A DNA stretch of 64,000 nucleotides from Oscillospiraceae bacterium. GTDB taxonomy: Bacteria > Bacillota > Clostridia > Saccharofermentanales > Saccharofermentanaceae. The position numbers and the translations under genes are program-made. The stretch spans positions 1-64,000 of the forward strand of contig CACWXL010000018.1 of the NCBI GenBank assembly GCA_902764825.1, read 5' to 3'. This document shows, one piece after another, positions 17,742-26,360 of this stretch; position 1 is the stretch's first letter, and every line of letters begins with the position of its first letter. The notes below the pieces were generated by a model. That model searched no databases. It saw only the letters and a program-made list of their open reading frames with translations, and had not been told where the DNA came from.

Positions 17742-20126
17742 TTACATCTCGTTGGCATACTTGGAGGTACGGTCATTCAGGATCTTTATGACATCGTCGA
17801 TCGAACGGTCGCCTGCGTAGTACGGAGCGATCTCCTCCGTAAGGAATGTGGTGATCACCGGATCGTCGTAATAGTATCTCGACAGGGACGAGAGGCTTGC
17901 CATGAAGTTTTCTTCCAGTTTTTTGGTAGTCCTCTTATAGCCGTAGATCCTTGCATCTTTTTCGAGACCTGTCAGGTAAGAAGCCACAGCCTCAAACATA
18001 TCCTGGGCGCTGTTGTTCTTTTCCGTGATGATCGACATGTTCCTGGCCATTATCTCCTTGTTGGTGACGATGTTTTGGAATTCTCTTGCCGAATCGGAAT
18101 AACCTGCGCCGGCAAAGAGGAAATTTAAGAACTTCTTTGCGCCTTCTTTCCTTGCGGAAGACGAAGTAACCGATATTGTCTCAGAGGCTCTGAATCTCGG
18201 TCCGGAAGCATCGACTGAAGGTGTTCCGAGTATCGTATATTCGCCTTCGGTCGTCTTGCACGCGCGGATGAAAGCGATATAACTGTCGATCTTGTCATAT
18301 CTGCATCCGGTGCGGACACGCTTCTCTTCTTCTGCCCAGGTATAATCCTCAGGCTTTGTGAATCCGTCCTCTGCAAAGTTATCCTTTGCATATTCGGCAG
18401 CCGCTCTGAACTGGTCAGTGCCGAAGTCGACCTTGCCGCCTTCAACGGCAGACTTGATATCGATGCAGGAGAGGACAAAATCCTTTTTGTAGTAGCTTTT
18501 CGACATCGGGTAATCGTAAGGCGAGAAGCCCTCGAGCTTGTCCTTGATCAGCTTATCGAAGTCTTCGAAAGTGATGCCGACATCGCCGGCCTTCACAAGG
18601 CTCTTATCCGTTACAAGGCCCTCGATCTCTATGGTTACGGGAAGGAAATACTGCTTGCCTCCGAACCTGGAAGATTCGATCATGTTGGAGAACTGCTTGT
18701 CCATTACGGACTGGTCAAGATATCCTGTGAGGTCCTCGAAAATATCATCCCTCATCGCATAATACTTCTGGATACCGACCGCAAGATCCGGCGCTTCAGA
18801 ACCCTTAAGCTCCTGGATCATCGTGTAGAGCTTCTCGTCGGAAACATTCAGCATGCTCATGTCTCTTCCGACCTTGATGCCCGTCTTATACTTGCTCCAG
18901 ACTCTTATCAGATATTCGTTGTCCGACTTGTTGAATTCATAGATCGCGTTCGAAAGATATTCGGACATTCCCTTATCGATCGGAGCCGCGATCTCTATTA
19001 CTTTCTTGCCTGCATGAGGATTCTTGTCCGCCTTGGTAAGGATAGTGACCGTCTCGTCCATCCCTGAGAAGAACATCGAATAATCTGACTCTTTGCTCGA
19101 CACAAAAACAGCTCTCTCGTTGTCGCATGAAATAAGCTTGGTCTGTATCATCAGATCAGAGAAATAAGGCGTATACCAGTTATTGTCGATGACTGTCTTT
19201 ACTTCCTGGGACTGCATGTCAAATGTCGTAATATTGCCGAGCATGTCTATCTTGCACAGCTCGCCTGAAGTTACTGCGCTGAAGTCGGCAAGGTTCACTT
19301 CCTCCCCATTCTGTGCGCTGTATTTCTCGTACTTTATACGCTTGCCGGTCTCAGGATCGAACTCTATTACCACGGCACCGTCGCTCCTCGTATAACCGAC
19401 GGCAAGTACAGTCTTATGTCTTGAATCGTATGAGAATCCGTCGATCACATACACGGACGGAATACCCGTGAAATCCAGGTCAGCCTTATATTCCGAGCCT
19501 TTGAATACGAATGCATGGGCACCCATCTCCGTTGCATCCACACCTGCGTAGATCACGGGAATATAATAGTCACCGGCCACAAATACATCTGATACGCCAT
19601 ACGTATCCATGCCGCCTCCCGACAGTTCCAATGTCTTGCCCTTCTCTTTTTCGAGAAATCTGGGAGAACCGCTCTTGCCGCTTTCAATATCGATATCGAT
19701 GATCGCTGTCACAAAACCACCGGAAGCAAAAGCCGAGATAACGGCCTCAAGAGTCTTCCCGTTCTCATCAGGCTTAGCGGAAATGATCCTGTCTATGGAA
19801 TAGTTCTTCGGATCCGTAACCTTCAAAGAACTCAGCTGATTGCCCTTATCGTCGTAGGTGGTGAGCATCGTTCTTCTGTAATTATCGTAATCAGCAAGAT
19901 TCGTAAGGCTGTACAGATGGTAGATCTTTCCGTTGCTGTAGCTTACGATGCTGCTGTCGAGCATCTCGGTGGGCTGCTGATCCGTCTTGAGTTCAAGCCT
20001 TGTCGATTCATACCACGGGTCTTTCCCGCTAACAGTCTTGTCGCTGCCTTGCTTTGAACATGACATCAGGAGCGGTGCGAGCAGACTGACAGCCAAAAGT
20101 GAAGATACTATTTTTCTTTTCCACAT
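17742..20126 (-). CDS. Large lipoprotein with solute-binding-like C-terminal half
   Basis: 794 residues. Lipobox LLMSC (Cys23). Residues ~35-370 form repeating beta segments with many Gly-Asp turns, consistent with a propeller-like sensor region (GKIYHLYSLTNL, GEEVNLADFS). From ~390 onward (AAPIDKGMSEYLSNAIYEFNKSDNEYLIRVW) the pattern is that of an extracellular solute-binding protein family 1 domain, including AEDGFTKPEDYTW and the late KEGAKKFLNFLF helix. Such fusions occur in Clostridia without an adjacent transporter; none is adjacent here. GAGGGA precedes the ATG. It may sense or capture an oligosaccharide. Confidence 0.7.
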   Translation of the reverse strand: MWKRKIVSSLLAVSLLAPLLMSCSKQGSDKTVSGKDPWYESTRLELKTDQQPTEMLDSSIVSYSNGKIYHLYSLTNLADYDNYRRTMLTTYDDKGNQLSSLKVTDPKNYSIDRIISAKPDENGKTLEAVISAFASGGFVTAIIDIDIESGKSGSPRFLEKEKGKTLELSGGGMDTYGVSDVFVAGDYYIPVIYAGVDATEMGAHAFVFKGSEYKADLDFTGIPSVYVIDGFSYDSRHKTVLAVGYTRSDGAVVIEFDPETGKRIKYEKYSAQNGEEVNLADFSAVTSGELCKIDMLGNITTFDMQSQEVKTVIDNNWYTPYFSDLMIQTKLISCDNERAVFVSSKESDYSMFFSGMDETVTILTKADKNPHAGKKVIEIAAPIDKGMSEYLSNAIYEFNKSDNEYLIRVWSKYKTGIKVGRDMSMLNVSDEKLYTMIQELKGSEAPDLAVGIQKYYAMRDDIFEDLTGYLDQSVMDKQFSNMIESSRFGGKQYFLPVTIEIEGLVTDKSLVKAGDVGITFEDFDKLIKDKLEGFSPYDYPMSKSYYKKDFVLSCIDIKSAVEGGKVDFGTDQFRAAAEYAKDNFAEDGFTKPEDYTWAEEEKRVRTGCRYDKIDSYIAFIRACKTTEGEYTILGTPSVDASGPRFRASETISVTSSSARKEGAKKFLNFLFAGAGYSDSAREFQNIVTNKEIMARNMSIITEKNNSAQDMFEAVASYLTGLEKDARIYGYKRTTKKLEENFMASLSSLSRYYYDDPVITTFLTEEIAPYYAGDRSIDDVIKILNDRTSKYANEM

Positions 20127-20261
20127 AGATTATCCCTCTTTACTACTAAAATTGATCCTTAAAATCCCCTGACTATACTGTAAAAGAATTTTGTTTTTTG
20201 GAAAGAGAAAACGCGAAAATGACACGGAAAATATGCCGAATTGATGCCTTAAGACAAGGTG

Positions 20262-20299
20262 AAAAGCAAAGAAAAGAGGGTGCCATGACCGGCACCCTC
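20262..20299 (-). terminator. Terminator of the xylanase gene
   Basis: On the minus strand GAGGGTGCC and GGCACCCTC (20291-20299 and 20276-20284) form a 9-bp perfect stem with a 6-base loop followed by TTTTCTTTGCTTTT. The remaining part of 20127-20328 shows no gene. Confidence 0.9.
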
Positions 20300-20328
20300 A
20301 TTCCTTTTGTCTTTATTAATAACTGGTA

Positions 20329-22353
20329 TTAATCAACAACTTCGATCTTTACGTTATCGAGATAGAAAGGATTCATGTCGACACTCTCGAAATAGATCGT
20401 AAGGCTCGGTGTGCCTTCTTCGATCGTGTACTGGCCTTCACCCAATACCCACTCGTCTGAACCTGTCTGAACCTCGGCGATCGTAGGCCATGTGCCGTCG
20501 ATGTCAGCTGTGCACTTACATGTAGGTGCCTTTGACTTGATGGCGAATGTTACCTTGATCGTGTGTCCTACATAGTTGGTTACGTCGATGGAATAACCGT
20601 CGTACTCAGCGTAGCCTTCGGAGTTCATGAGGCAGTAATCACTCTCGTATCCGCCTTCAACGATCTTCTGGACTGAGCTGTATCTCGGTCCGCCGACCTT
20701 CTTCTGATCTTCGTAATCCTCTACGAAAGGTGTGGAGTCTGTCTTAGGCTCCTGATAGTCAGCAGGCTTAGCGACTTCGCCGCCGTTAATAGCGCACATA
20801 ACGCCTTCGTAAGCCGGCTTAGGTGAGAGGTTGCCGTAGAAGAGGAGCGGCTTTGTGGAAGACTTCCAGCTCATGTCGTCTGTAAGACCCCATACCGTTA
20901 CGCACTCGATCGGAACGCCTGCCTTGTCAGCAGCGATGATCGCTTCGAAGAACTTCTTTAAGTAGACACCCTGGTCGTACATAGGGTTGAGTGACTTAGG
21001 TGCTGTTACGTCAAGCTCTGTAATGTGGATGATTACGCCGAGCTCATCAGCGTACTTCTTTGCAGCTGCTACATAGTTGTCGATGTTGAGGCCGGAGCTG
21101 ATGTGGCTCTGCATGCCCATACCGTCGATGTTGCCTGCTGCTGCAATGGGCTTCAACATCTTAAGGATGTCTTCCTGCTTGGATGCCTGATACTCGTTAT
21201 AGTCGTTATAGAAGAGCTGTACTCCGGAAGGTGCGTGCTTTCTTGCGAACTCGAAAGCCTTCTCTACGTAATCGTCACCGATTACCTGCTTCCAGTAGCA
21301 GTCTCTCATTCCCCCATCATCTGCGGCAGCTTCATTTACTACGTCCCATGCATAGATAACGCCGGGGTAGTTCTTCTCGCACCAGTTCATTACCTGGTCG
21401 ATGTAGCTCTCCATTCTCTTGAGCATGAGGTCTCTGCTTGCGAGCTGGCCGTTGACATCGTAGTTCTCATAGAAGAACCAGGAAGGTGTCTGAGAATACC
21501 ATACGAGAGTATGACCTCTCATAGGAATGTTGTTCTTCTTGCAGTAGTCAAGGATAGGCTTTGCTGCATCGAAATGGATGGCAGGTGCCTCATTGTACTT
21601 TGCGGGATCAGCCTTGCACTTAGCGCCGTCAAGAACGGAATCGGGCTTCAATTCATTCTCAGGTGTAACGGAATTGAACTGAGTCTTAAGAAGCTTTCTG
21701 AAAGAATCGTTCTTGTTTGTCATTACCGTTGCAGGAGATGCAACGCCGAACTTGAAGTAATCTGCATAAGCAGCAGCAAGTGAAGCTGTCTTGGTGGGAT
21801 CTTCAAGAGATTCAATGGGTGTTCCCGTAAGATTCTTGAATTCGCCCTCGATGCTGACTTCCATTGCGGATACGGTGATATCCCTTACATCGCTTGCTTC
21901 GAGATATACCATAGCGTTCTGGGCATTTTCAGGGATCTCGATAGTGCCTGTGATCTCCGTAATGCCGGATTCGTCAGCCTGGCCTGCAGCAATGTTTACG
22001 TAAGATACGTTTCCGTAGAACTCATACTTCAATGAGAGTGTCATTGAATCGTTCTCGGATGAAGCCTTAACATAAGCCTTTACCGTGTTGCCTCTGTAGT
22101 TCTCACAAGGAATGGCAATACCCGTATTGCTTGCAGAACGGTTTGTTATAACTGCAGTACCGTCCTTAAGAGTAACTTTGCAATCACCGTATGTGATCCA
22201 GTTGCCCTTCTTCTCCTTCTGTGTGAAGTCCGCCTTAATGGTTGTAGGGACCTCAACCGGACCGTTAGATCCGTTAGGAAGCGAGTCACATCCGCTCAGG
22301 AGGAATAATCCTGCGAGAGCACAAGCGACTGCTTTGATAAAACCTTTTTTCAT
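20329..22353 (-). CDS. Secreted endo-1,4-beta-xylanase, GH10, with flanking carbohydrate-binding modules
   Basis: 674 residues. Lipobox LLSGC (Cys22) anchors it outside the membrane. Residues ~35-170 are a beta-sandwich resembling CBM22/CBM4_9. Residues ~185-525 are the GH10 barrel: NSVTPENELKPD, MRGHTLVWYSQTPSWF, the acid/base Glu341 in WDVVNEAAAD, and the nucleophile Glu446 in HITELDV. A second beta-sandwich (~543-674) resembles another CBM4_9-type module. The enzyme hydrolyses xylan backbones; products would feed pentose metabolism such as the importer at 1-6.3 kb. The promoter region carries a large inverted repeat. Confidence 0.95.
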   Translation of the reverse strand: MKKGFIKAVACALAGLFLLSGCDSLPNGSNGPVEVPTTIKADFTQKEKKGNWITYGDCKVTLKDGTAVITNRSASNTGIAIPCENYRGNTVKAYVKASSENDSMTLSLKYEFYGNVSYVNIAAGQADESGITEITGTIEIPENAQNAMVYLEASDVRDITVSAMEVSIEGEFKNLTGTPIESLEDPTKTASLAAAYADYFKFGVASPATVMTNKNDSFRKLLKTQFNSVTPENELKPDSVLDGAKCKADPAKYNEAPAIHFDAAKPILDYCKKNNIPMRGHTLVWYSQTPSWFFYENYDVNGQLASRDLMLKRMESYIDQVMNWCEKNYPGVIYAWDVVNEAAADDGGMRDCYWKQVIGDDYVEKAFEFARKHAPSGVQLFYNDYNEYQASKQEDILKMLKPIAAAGNIDGMGMQSHISSGLNIDNYVAAAKKYADELGVIIHITELDVTAPKSLNPMYDQGVYLKKFFEAIIAADKAGVPIECVTVWGLTDDMSWKSSTKPLLFYGNLSPKPAYEGVMCAINGGEVAKPADYQEPKTDSTPFVEDYEDQKKVGGPRYSSVQKIVEGGYESDYCLMNSEGYAEYDGYSIDVTNYVGHTIKVTFAIKSKAPTCKCTADIDGTWPTIAEVQTGSDEWVLGEGQYTIEEGTPSLTIYFESVDMNPFYLDNVKIEVVD

Positions 22354-22408
22354 GTTACCTCCGCGAAAAAGCCTTCATATTGTTTGTTGTCCGTACTGAT
22401 AATTCTAC

Positions 22409-22509
22409 AGCAAGAATGGTCAAATTAACAAGCATTCGATTTTGTCGTGAGCCCTAAAAATATTAGGAAAAATCTGTTAATTTGACATTATCATTTTACC
22501 ATTCTTGCT
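22409..22509. promoter_or_regulatory. Nested inverted repeat with divergent promoters between xylanase and acyltransferase genes
   Basis: AGCAAGAATGGT-CAAATTAACA (22409-22430) is mirrored by TGTTAATTTG (22475-22484) and, after a 13-base insert, ACCATTCTTGCT (22498-22509). On the plus strand TTGACA (22482-22487) and TGCTAT (22506-22511, 18-base spacer) form a promoter for the acyltransferase gene; the mirrored left arm contains TTGACC reading toward the xylanase. A small palindrome CCTAA-N5-TTAGG (22453-22467) lies between. This looks like a two-sided operator/promoter block. Confidence 0.6.
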
Positions 22510-22637
22510 ATTTGTATATGCCATTCGCAATTTATGTATTCTTTCTTTTTGGTGAAACTAACGAACAAACGCGTATAAATTTGATTATCAAATAATAAAT
22601 TATTCTGATATATTTACTTTATTAGGTAGGGTCTTGA

Positions 22638-23399
22638 ATGAAATATCTGCTTTGGTTGGTCGTTATTCTCATAGCGCTTTTCTTGTCGTACTGGGCATTT
22701 CTTTTCATATGCTCATGCTTCGTCAATACGAAGAAACTCTATGACAAACACAGCAGCTTTTACAGGTGGCTTCTGGTCAGTTCGACCTGGCACCTGATCT
22801 TTGTCGGCCGTGTACATTTCCACACCAAAGGCCTTGAGAAAATACCTCTGAACCGCAGATTCCTTCTTGTATGCAACCACCGTTCCAAGTTAGATCCGAT
22901 CACTACATGGTATCTTCTTCAGGATTACGATCTTGCATTCATCTCCAAGGAAAAGAACTTTCACGTACCCTGCTGGGGCAGGATAATAAGACGCTGCTGC
23001 TTTCTTCCCATCGACCGTGAGAACCCGAGAAACGCCATGAAGACCATCGAGATGGCCGCTGACCTCATGAAGAACGATCAGGTATCGATCGCCGTTTATC
23101 CTGAGGGAACGAGGAATTTCGGCGAAGGTCTTCTCCCGTTCCACAACGGTATCTTCAAGATCGCCCAGAAAGCAAACGCCCCTGTCGTCATATGCGGCAT
23201 TAAAGGCGCAGATCAGATGCCAAAGAATTTCCCGCTTCACGGGACCGATATCTATTTCGAGGTCTTGGACGTTCTGACAGAAGAACAGGTCAGGACCACC
23301 CGCTGCAACGAGATCGGAGATCACGCAAGAGATCTGATGCTGTCATTTGTCGAAAATAATCAGGAGGAGGAACACAATGTCAACTTACGTACTGTTTAA
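22638..23399 (+). CDS. 1-acyl-sn-glycerol-3-phosphate acyltransferase-like protein
   Basis: 253 residues of the PlsC/LPLAT family: one N-terminal membrane helix, the catalytic HX4D box in VCNHRSKLDPIT, RRCCFLPIDRENPRNAM, and the substrate-binding VAVYPEGTRNFGEG. It would acylate lysophosphatidic acid at the inner membrane face. Its end overlaps the lipid kinase gene by 23 bases, indicating co-translation and a joint role in glycerolipid metabolism. Confidence 0.9.
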   Translation: MKYLLWLVVILIALFLSYWAFLFICSCFVNTKKLYDKHSSFYRWLLVSSTWHLIFVGRVHFHTKGLEKIPLNRRFLLVCNHRSKLDPITTWYLLQDYDLAFISKEKNFHVPCWGRIIRRCCFLPIDRENPRNAMKTIEMAADLMKNDQVSIAVYPEGTRNFGEGLLPFHNGIFKIAQKANAPVVICGIKGADQMPKNFPLHGTDIYFEVLDVLTEEQVRTTRCNEIGDHARDLMLSFVENNQEEEHNVNLRTV

Positions 23400-24234
23400 C
23401 ATGCTGTCCGGCAACGGAAAGGGCAAGGAAAAGGCTGATGACCTCAAAGTCTTTCTTCGCGGCAAGAAAGCATTATACAAGGACATCACCAAGATCACGG
23501 ACTGGGCCGGTTTCTTTTCTGAACTGAACTACCGCGAGGACGAGATCATCATCTGCGGCGGTGACGGTACATTAAATCACTTCATCAATGACACAGAGGG
23601 CTTAAAGTACAGTATTCCCCTCTATTACTATCCTACCGGAAGCGGCAACGACTTCTGGAACGACATCGGCAGAAAGCCCGGCGACAATCCTGTCAGGATC
23701 GAGCAGTATCTTAAAGACCTTCCCTTTGTCGAAGTAAACGGCATGAAGAAGCGTTTCCTTAACGGCATCGGTTACGGCATAGACGGTTACTGCTGTGAGG
23801 AAGGCGACCGCCAGAGAGCATCAGGCAACAAGAAGATCAACTACACGAATATCGCGATCAACGGACTTCTCTTCAAATATAAGCCCACGAATGCCGAGAT
23901 CGAAGTTGACGGCCAGCATTTCTCATATAAGAAAGTATGGCTCGCGCCTTCCATGAACGGCCGTTACTACGGCGGCGGCATGATCGCCACACCTTCTCAG
24001 GACAGACTTTCCAAGGACAGACTCCTCTCGCTCCTTCTCTTCCACGGCAGCGGCAAGATCGTGACGCTTGCGATATTCCCTTCGATCTTCAAGGGCAAGC
24101 ACATCGACCACCCGAAGAACGTTGAGGTTAAGACAGGTCACAGGATCAAGGTTACGTTCGACCGTCCTGTCGCACTCCAGATCGACGGCGAGACGGTATT
24201 AAACGTCAAGACATATACAGCGTACAAGGAATAA
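23377..24234 (+). CDS. Diacylglycerol/lipid kinase family protein
   Basis: 285 residues with the DAGK catalytic signature ICGGDGTLNHFIND and PTGSGNDFWNDI, followed by a beta-rich C-terminal lobe containing GIDGYCCEEGDRQ and QIDGETV. Family members (DgkB/YegS/BmrU) phosphorylate diacylglycerol or related lipids. I use ATG 23377 with GGAGGAGG directly upstream inside the acyltransferase gene, rather than the in-frame codon at 23347. Confidence 0.9.
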   Translation: MSTYVLFNMLSGNGKGKEKADDLKVFLRGKKALYKDITKITDWAGFFSELNYREDEIIICGGDGTLNHFINDTEGLKYSIPLYYYPTGSGNDFWNDIGRKPGDNPVRIEQYLKDLPFVEVNGMKKRFLNGIGYGIDGYCCEEGDRQRASGNKKINYTNIAINGLLFKYKPTNAEIEVDGQHFSYKKVWLAPSMNGRYYGGGMIATPSQDRLSKDRLLSLLLFHGSGKIVTLAIFPSIFKGKHIDHPKNVEVKTGHRIKVTFDRPVALQIDGETVLNVKTYTAYKE

Positions 24235-24249
24235 GTCGTACATATTATG

Positions 24250-24287
24250 AATAAGGCCCGCCATTTTACCGAAGGCGGGCTTTATTC
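24250..24287. terminator. Bidirectional terminator
   Basis: AATAAG-GCCCGCC (stem 24256-24262) pairs with GGCGGGC (24274-24280) followed by TTTATT; A and T tracts on opposite sides suit the convergent lipid kinase and TSCPD genes. Confidence 0.85.
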
Positions 24288-24311
24288 ATGATTTCTTTTG
24301 TTGTTCTGTTA

Positions 24312-24560
24312 TTATCCGGCGTACTGATCGATGGCCTTAGCGAGCTGGTCAGCGCAGGATGTTCCCTTCATTCCGCAGGTGTTGCCTCTTAAGATGTCGG
24401 CAACTTCCTTGGCGTCCTTGCCTTCGACGAGCTTGCCGATAGCCTTGAGGTTGCCGTTGCAGCCGCCAAGGAACTTTACGTTATGAAGCTTGCCGTCTTC
24501 GATATCGAAATCGATCGAGACTGCACATACGCCGCTGGGGCTGAAATTTACGTGTTCCAT
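24312..24560 (-). CDS. TSCPD domain protein (TIGR03905 family)
   Basis: 82 residues comprising a single TSCPD domain: VKFLGGCNGNLKAIGKLVEG with the conserved Gly-Cys-Asn-Gly-Asn, and the closing GTSCADQLAKAI that names the family. The Cys residues suggest metal or redox binding, but the stand-alone family is uncharacterised. GGAG precedes the ATG; it is 29 bases downstream of the mgtE stop and probably co-transcribed. Confidence 0.85.
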   Translation of the reverse strand: MEHVNFSPSGVCAVSIDFDIEDGKLHNVKFLGGCNGNLKAIGKLVEGKDAKEVADILRGNTCGMKGTSCADQLAKAIDQYAG

Positions 24561-24589
24561 ATCATTTCTCCTTGTTTAACATTGTTACA

Positions 24590-25993
24590 TCACATCGCAT
24601 GAAGCTGCATGACGTTGATAAGCAAAAGCCAGCTCATGCCATAGTAGCAGCCGACCGCGATAAGGTCGTTGACCGTGGTGATCAGGGGTCCTGATGCTAC
24701 CGCAGGGTCGATATTGATCTTCTTGAAGAAGAGCGGGATAAGCGTGCCGATGATGGACGAGAATATCATCGATACGAGCAGTGACACACCGATGCATCCG
24801 CTTACCGCGAAGGCAAACACCGGCTCCTTGTGCTTGAGGACCATAAGGTATACGCCGATAAGGATCACCGATGCGACACCTAAGATGAGACCTACGGAAA
24901 GGCCGACTCTTGATTCCTTGAACACCAGCTTGATCTTCTGTGCTGCCGTGAGATTCTCATCCGTAAGGACTCTGATCGTGACAGCGAGCGACTGCGTTCC
25001 GACGTTACCTGCCATGTCGAGGATCAGTGACTGGAATGCCATGATTATCGTAAGCTGTGCGATAACGGCCTCGAAAGCACCTACCAGTGTTGAAACGATC
25101 ATGCCGAGACACAAAAGGATAAGGAGCCACGGCATTCTCTTTCTGATACTCTGGCCCAGAGGTTCCTTAAGGTCTTCTTCTGCAATAAGTCCGGCGAACT
25201 TAACGTAGTCTTCACCGAGCTCATCATCGACTACCTCAACGATGCTCTGCGACGTGATAACGCCTAATATCTTGTTGTCTTCATCAAGGACAGGGATCAA
25301 GTCCTCCGAATAATCCTTGAGTTTCTCGATACAGTCGTCGATCTTCTCATTAGCGTATACGTAAGGGAACGATGTAACTATCAGTGTGTTTAAGTCCGTC
25401 GTGCTCCTTGCCGTAATGAGGTCTTTTAACGTGAGAGCTCCGTAGAACAGTCCGTCATCGTCCTCAACGAAGAGCGTCGAGATGTTGTCATTCTCTTCTG
25501 CCTGGGTTACGAGCTCTGTCATCGCCTGCTTGACCGTGAGGTTCAGGCCGATCGTGATGAAGTTCGCGGTCATCTTGGAACCGATCTCATCCTCATCGTA
25601 GGATGCGATGATGCTGATCTCTTTCCTGACCTCGGTATCGAGAGCGTCGATGATAAGGCCGCGCCTTTCTTTCTCGAGCTCACGCAAAACATTCGCAGCG
25701 GTATCCGTCTCGAGTTCGGCAACAACCGCAGCGGCACGCCTGATGTCCATCTCATTGAGATAAGCGCTTACCTGCTCTTCTTCCAGACACTCGAAAGCCT
25801 CCGCAAGCAAAGTCTTGCCGCAGACCCTGAAGAGCTTCTTCCTCTCCTGATCGGAGAGTTCTTCCAATATCTGCGCAATGTCACTTGCGTGATAATCTTC
25901 TAACTTGTAATGAATTACCCTCGGGGAATCGTTACCCCTAATCAGTGAGATTATCTCGTCCTGATAATCTCTTCTTATTTCCTTCTCTGCCAT
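24590..25993 (-). CDS. mgtE: Magnesium transporter
   Basis: 467 residues: an MgtE N-terminal superhelical domain (~10-125), two CBS domains (~130-255; LFVEDDDGLFYGALTL and ILGVITSQSIVEVVDD), a linking helix and five C-terminal membrane helices with DMAGNVGTQSLAV and the pore-near ASGPLITTVNDL. It forms a Mg2+-gated channel. I use ATG 25993, preceded by CAGGAGGAACAA; an in-frame ATG at 26017 lies upstream of that site. The long structured leader ending in a terminator suggests control by an RNA element. Confidence 0.93.
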   Translation of the reverse strand: MAEKEIRRDYQDEIISLIRGNDSPRVIHYKLEDYHASDIAQILEELSDQERKKLFRVCGKTLLAEAFECLEEEQVSAYLNEMDIRRAAAVVAELETDTAANVLRELEKERRGLIIDALDTEVRKEISIIASYDEDEIGSKMTANFITIGLNLTVKQAMTELVTQAEENDNISTLFVEDDDGLFYGALTLKDLITARSTTDLNTLIVTSFPYVYANEKIDDCIEKLKDYSEDLIPVLDEDNKILGVITSQSIVEVVDDELGEDYVKFAGLIAEEDLKEPLGQSIRKRMPWLLILLCLGMIVSTLVGAFEAVIAQLTIIMAFQSLILDMAGNVGTQSLAVTIRVLTDENLTAAQKIKLVFKESRVGLSVGLILGVASVILIGVYLMVLKHKEPVFAFAVSGCIGVSLLVSMIFSSIIGTLIPLFFKKINIDPAVASGPLITTVNDLIAVGCYYGMSWLLLINVMQLHAM

Positions 25994-26224
25994 TTGTTCC
26001 TCCTGAAAAGTAAACAAACGACGGGAACAAAAAACCTCTGCTCTTCACTTAGACAAACAGAGGAGACGATATATCATTTAGTCCTTAAGGTCCGATACGG
26101 TCATCGCCTGGCGCTTTAAGGAACAAAGGATATTTCGGCCGCGTTTCCCTCGTTTGTCGCAACTGTCACCAGCGTCCACCGTATTCACCTCACTTTTATC
26201 AATGGGATTGGGGCTTTTGTCCCC
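25994..26224 (-). ncRNA. Structured mgtE leader, candidate unclassified metal-sensing riboswitch
   Basis: A promoter (TTAACA at 26255-26260, 17-base spacer, TAAAAT at 26232-26237, minus strand) gives a leader of about 230 bases. It opens with GGGGACAAAAGCCCC, contains a long-range perfect 7-bp pairing (minus ATACGGT, 26178-26184, with ACCGTAT, 26095-26101), a purine-rich core between these and a final terminator just before the ribosome site. This is the architecture of a transcription-attenuating riboswitch. I compared it from memory with the M-box core and did not find the expected conserved blocks, so the class is open. Confidence 0.6.
26029..26063 (-). terminator. Attenuator-type terminator in the mgtE leader
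   Basis: On the minus strand CCTCTG (26058-26063) and CAGAGG (26035-26040) form the base of a hairpin with a T-run of six directly after. It ends about 15 bases before the mgtE ribosome site, so it must be conditionally bypassed for mgtE to be expressed. Confidence 0.8.
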
Positions 26225-26313
26225 GTTCGAAATTTTAGCACGGTAAAATGCATTTGTTAACCCCGTAAATCCAAAATAATCGGGCTTTTGCGGACTTTTT
26301 TTCAGGCATCGAA

Positions 26314-26339
26314 AAACACACGGCCGGGGCCGTGTGTTT
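26314..26339. terminator. Terminator after the aldo/keto reductase gene
   Basis: Perfect palindrome AAACACACGGCC-GG-GGCCGTGTGTTT with T-rich DNA on the minus-strand exit side. It separates the reductase gene from the mgtE promoter. Confidence 0.85.
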
Positions 26340-26360
26340 CAAAGTCAGTTTATAAAAAAA

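Noticed and set aside
21025..21783. A 252-codon open frame antisense to the xylanase gene
   Set aside because: It lies wholly inside the GH10 coding region, has no ribosome site and its composition mirrors codon bias of the real gene.
25994..26224. Calling the mgtE leader an M-box riboswitch outright
   Set aside because: The conserved M-box blocks recalled from mgtE/ykoK leaders were not recognised; left as unclassified.
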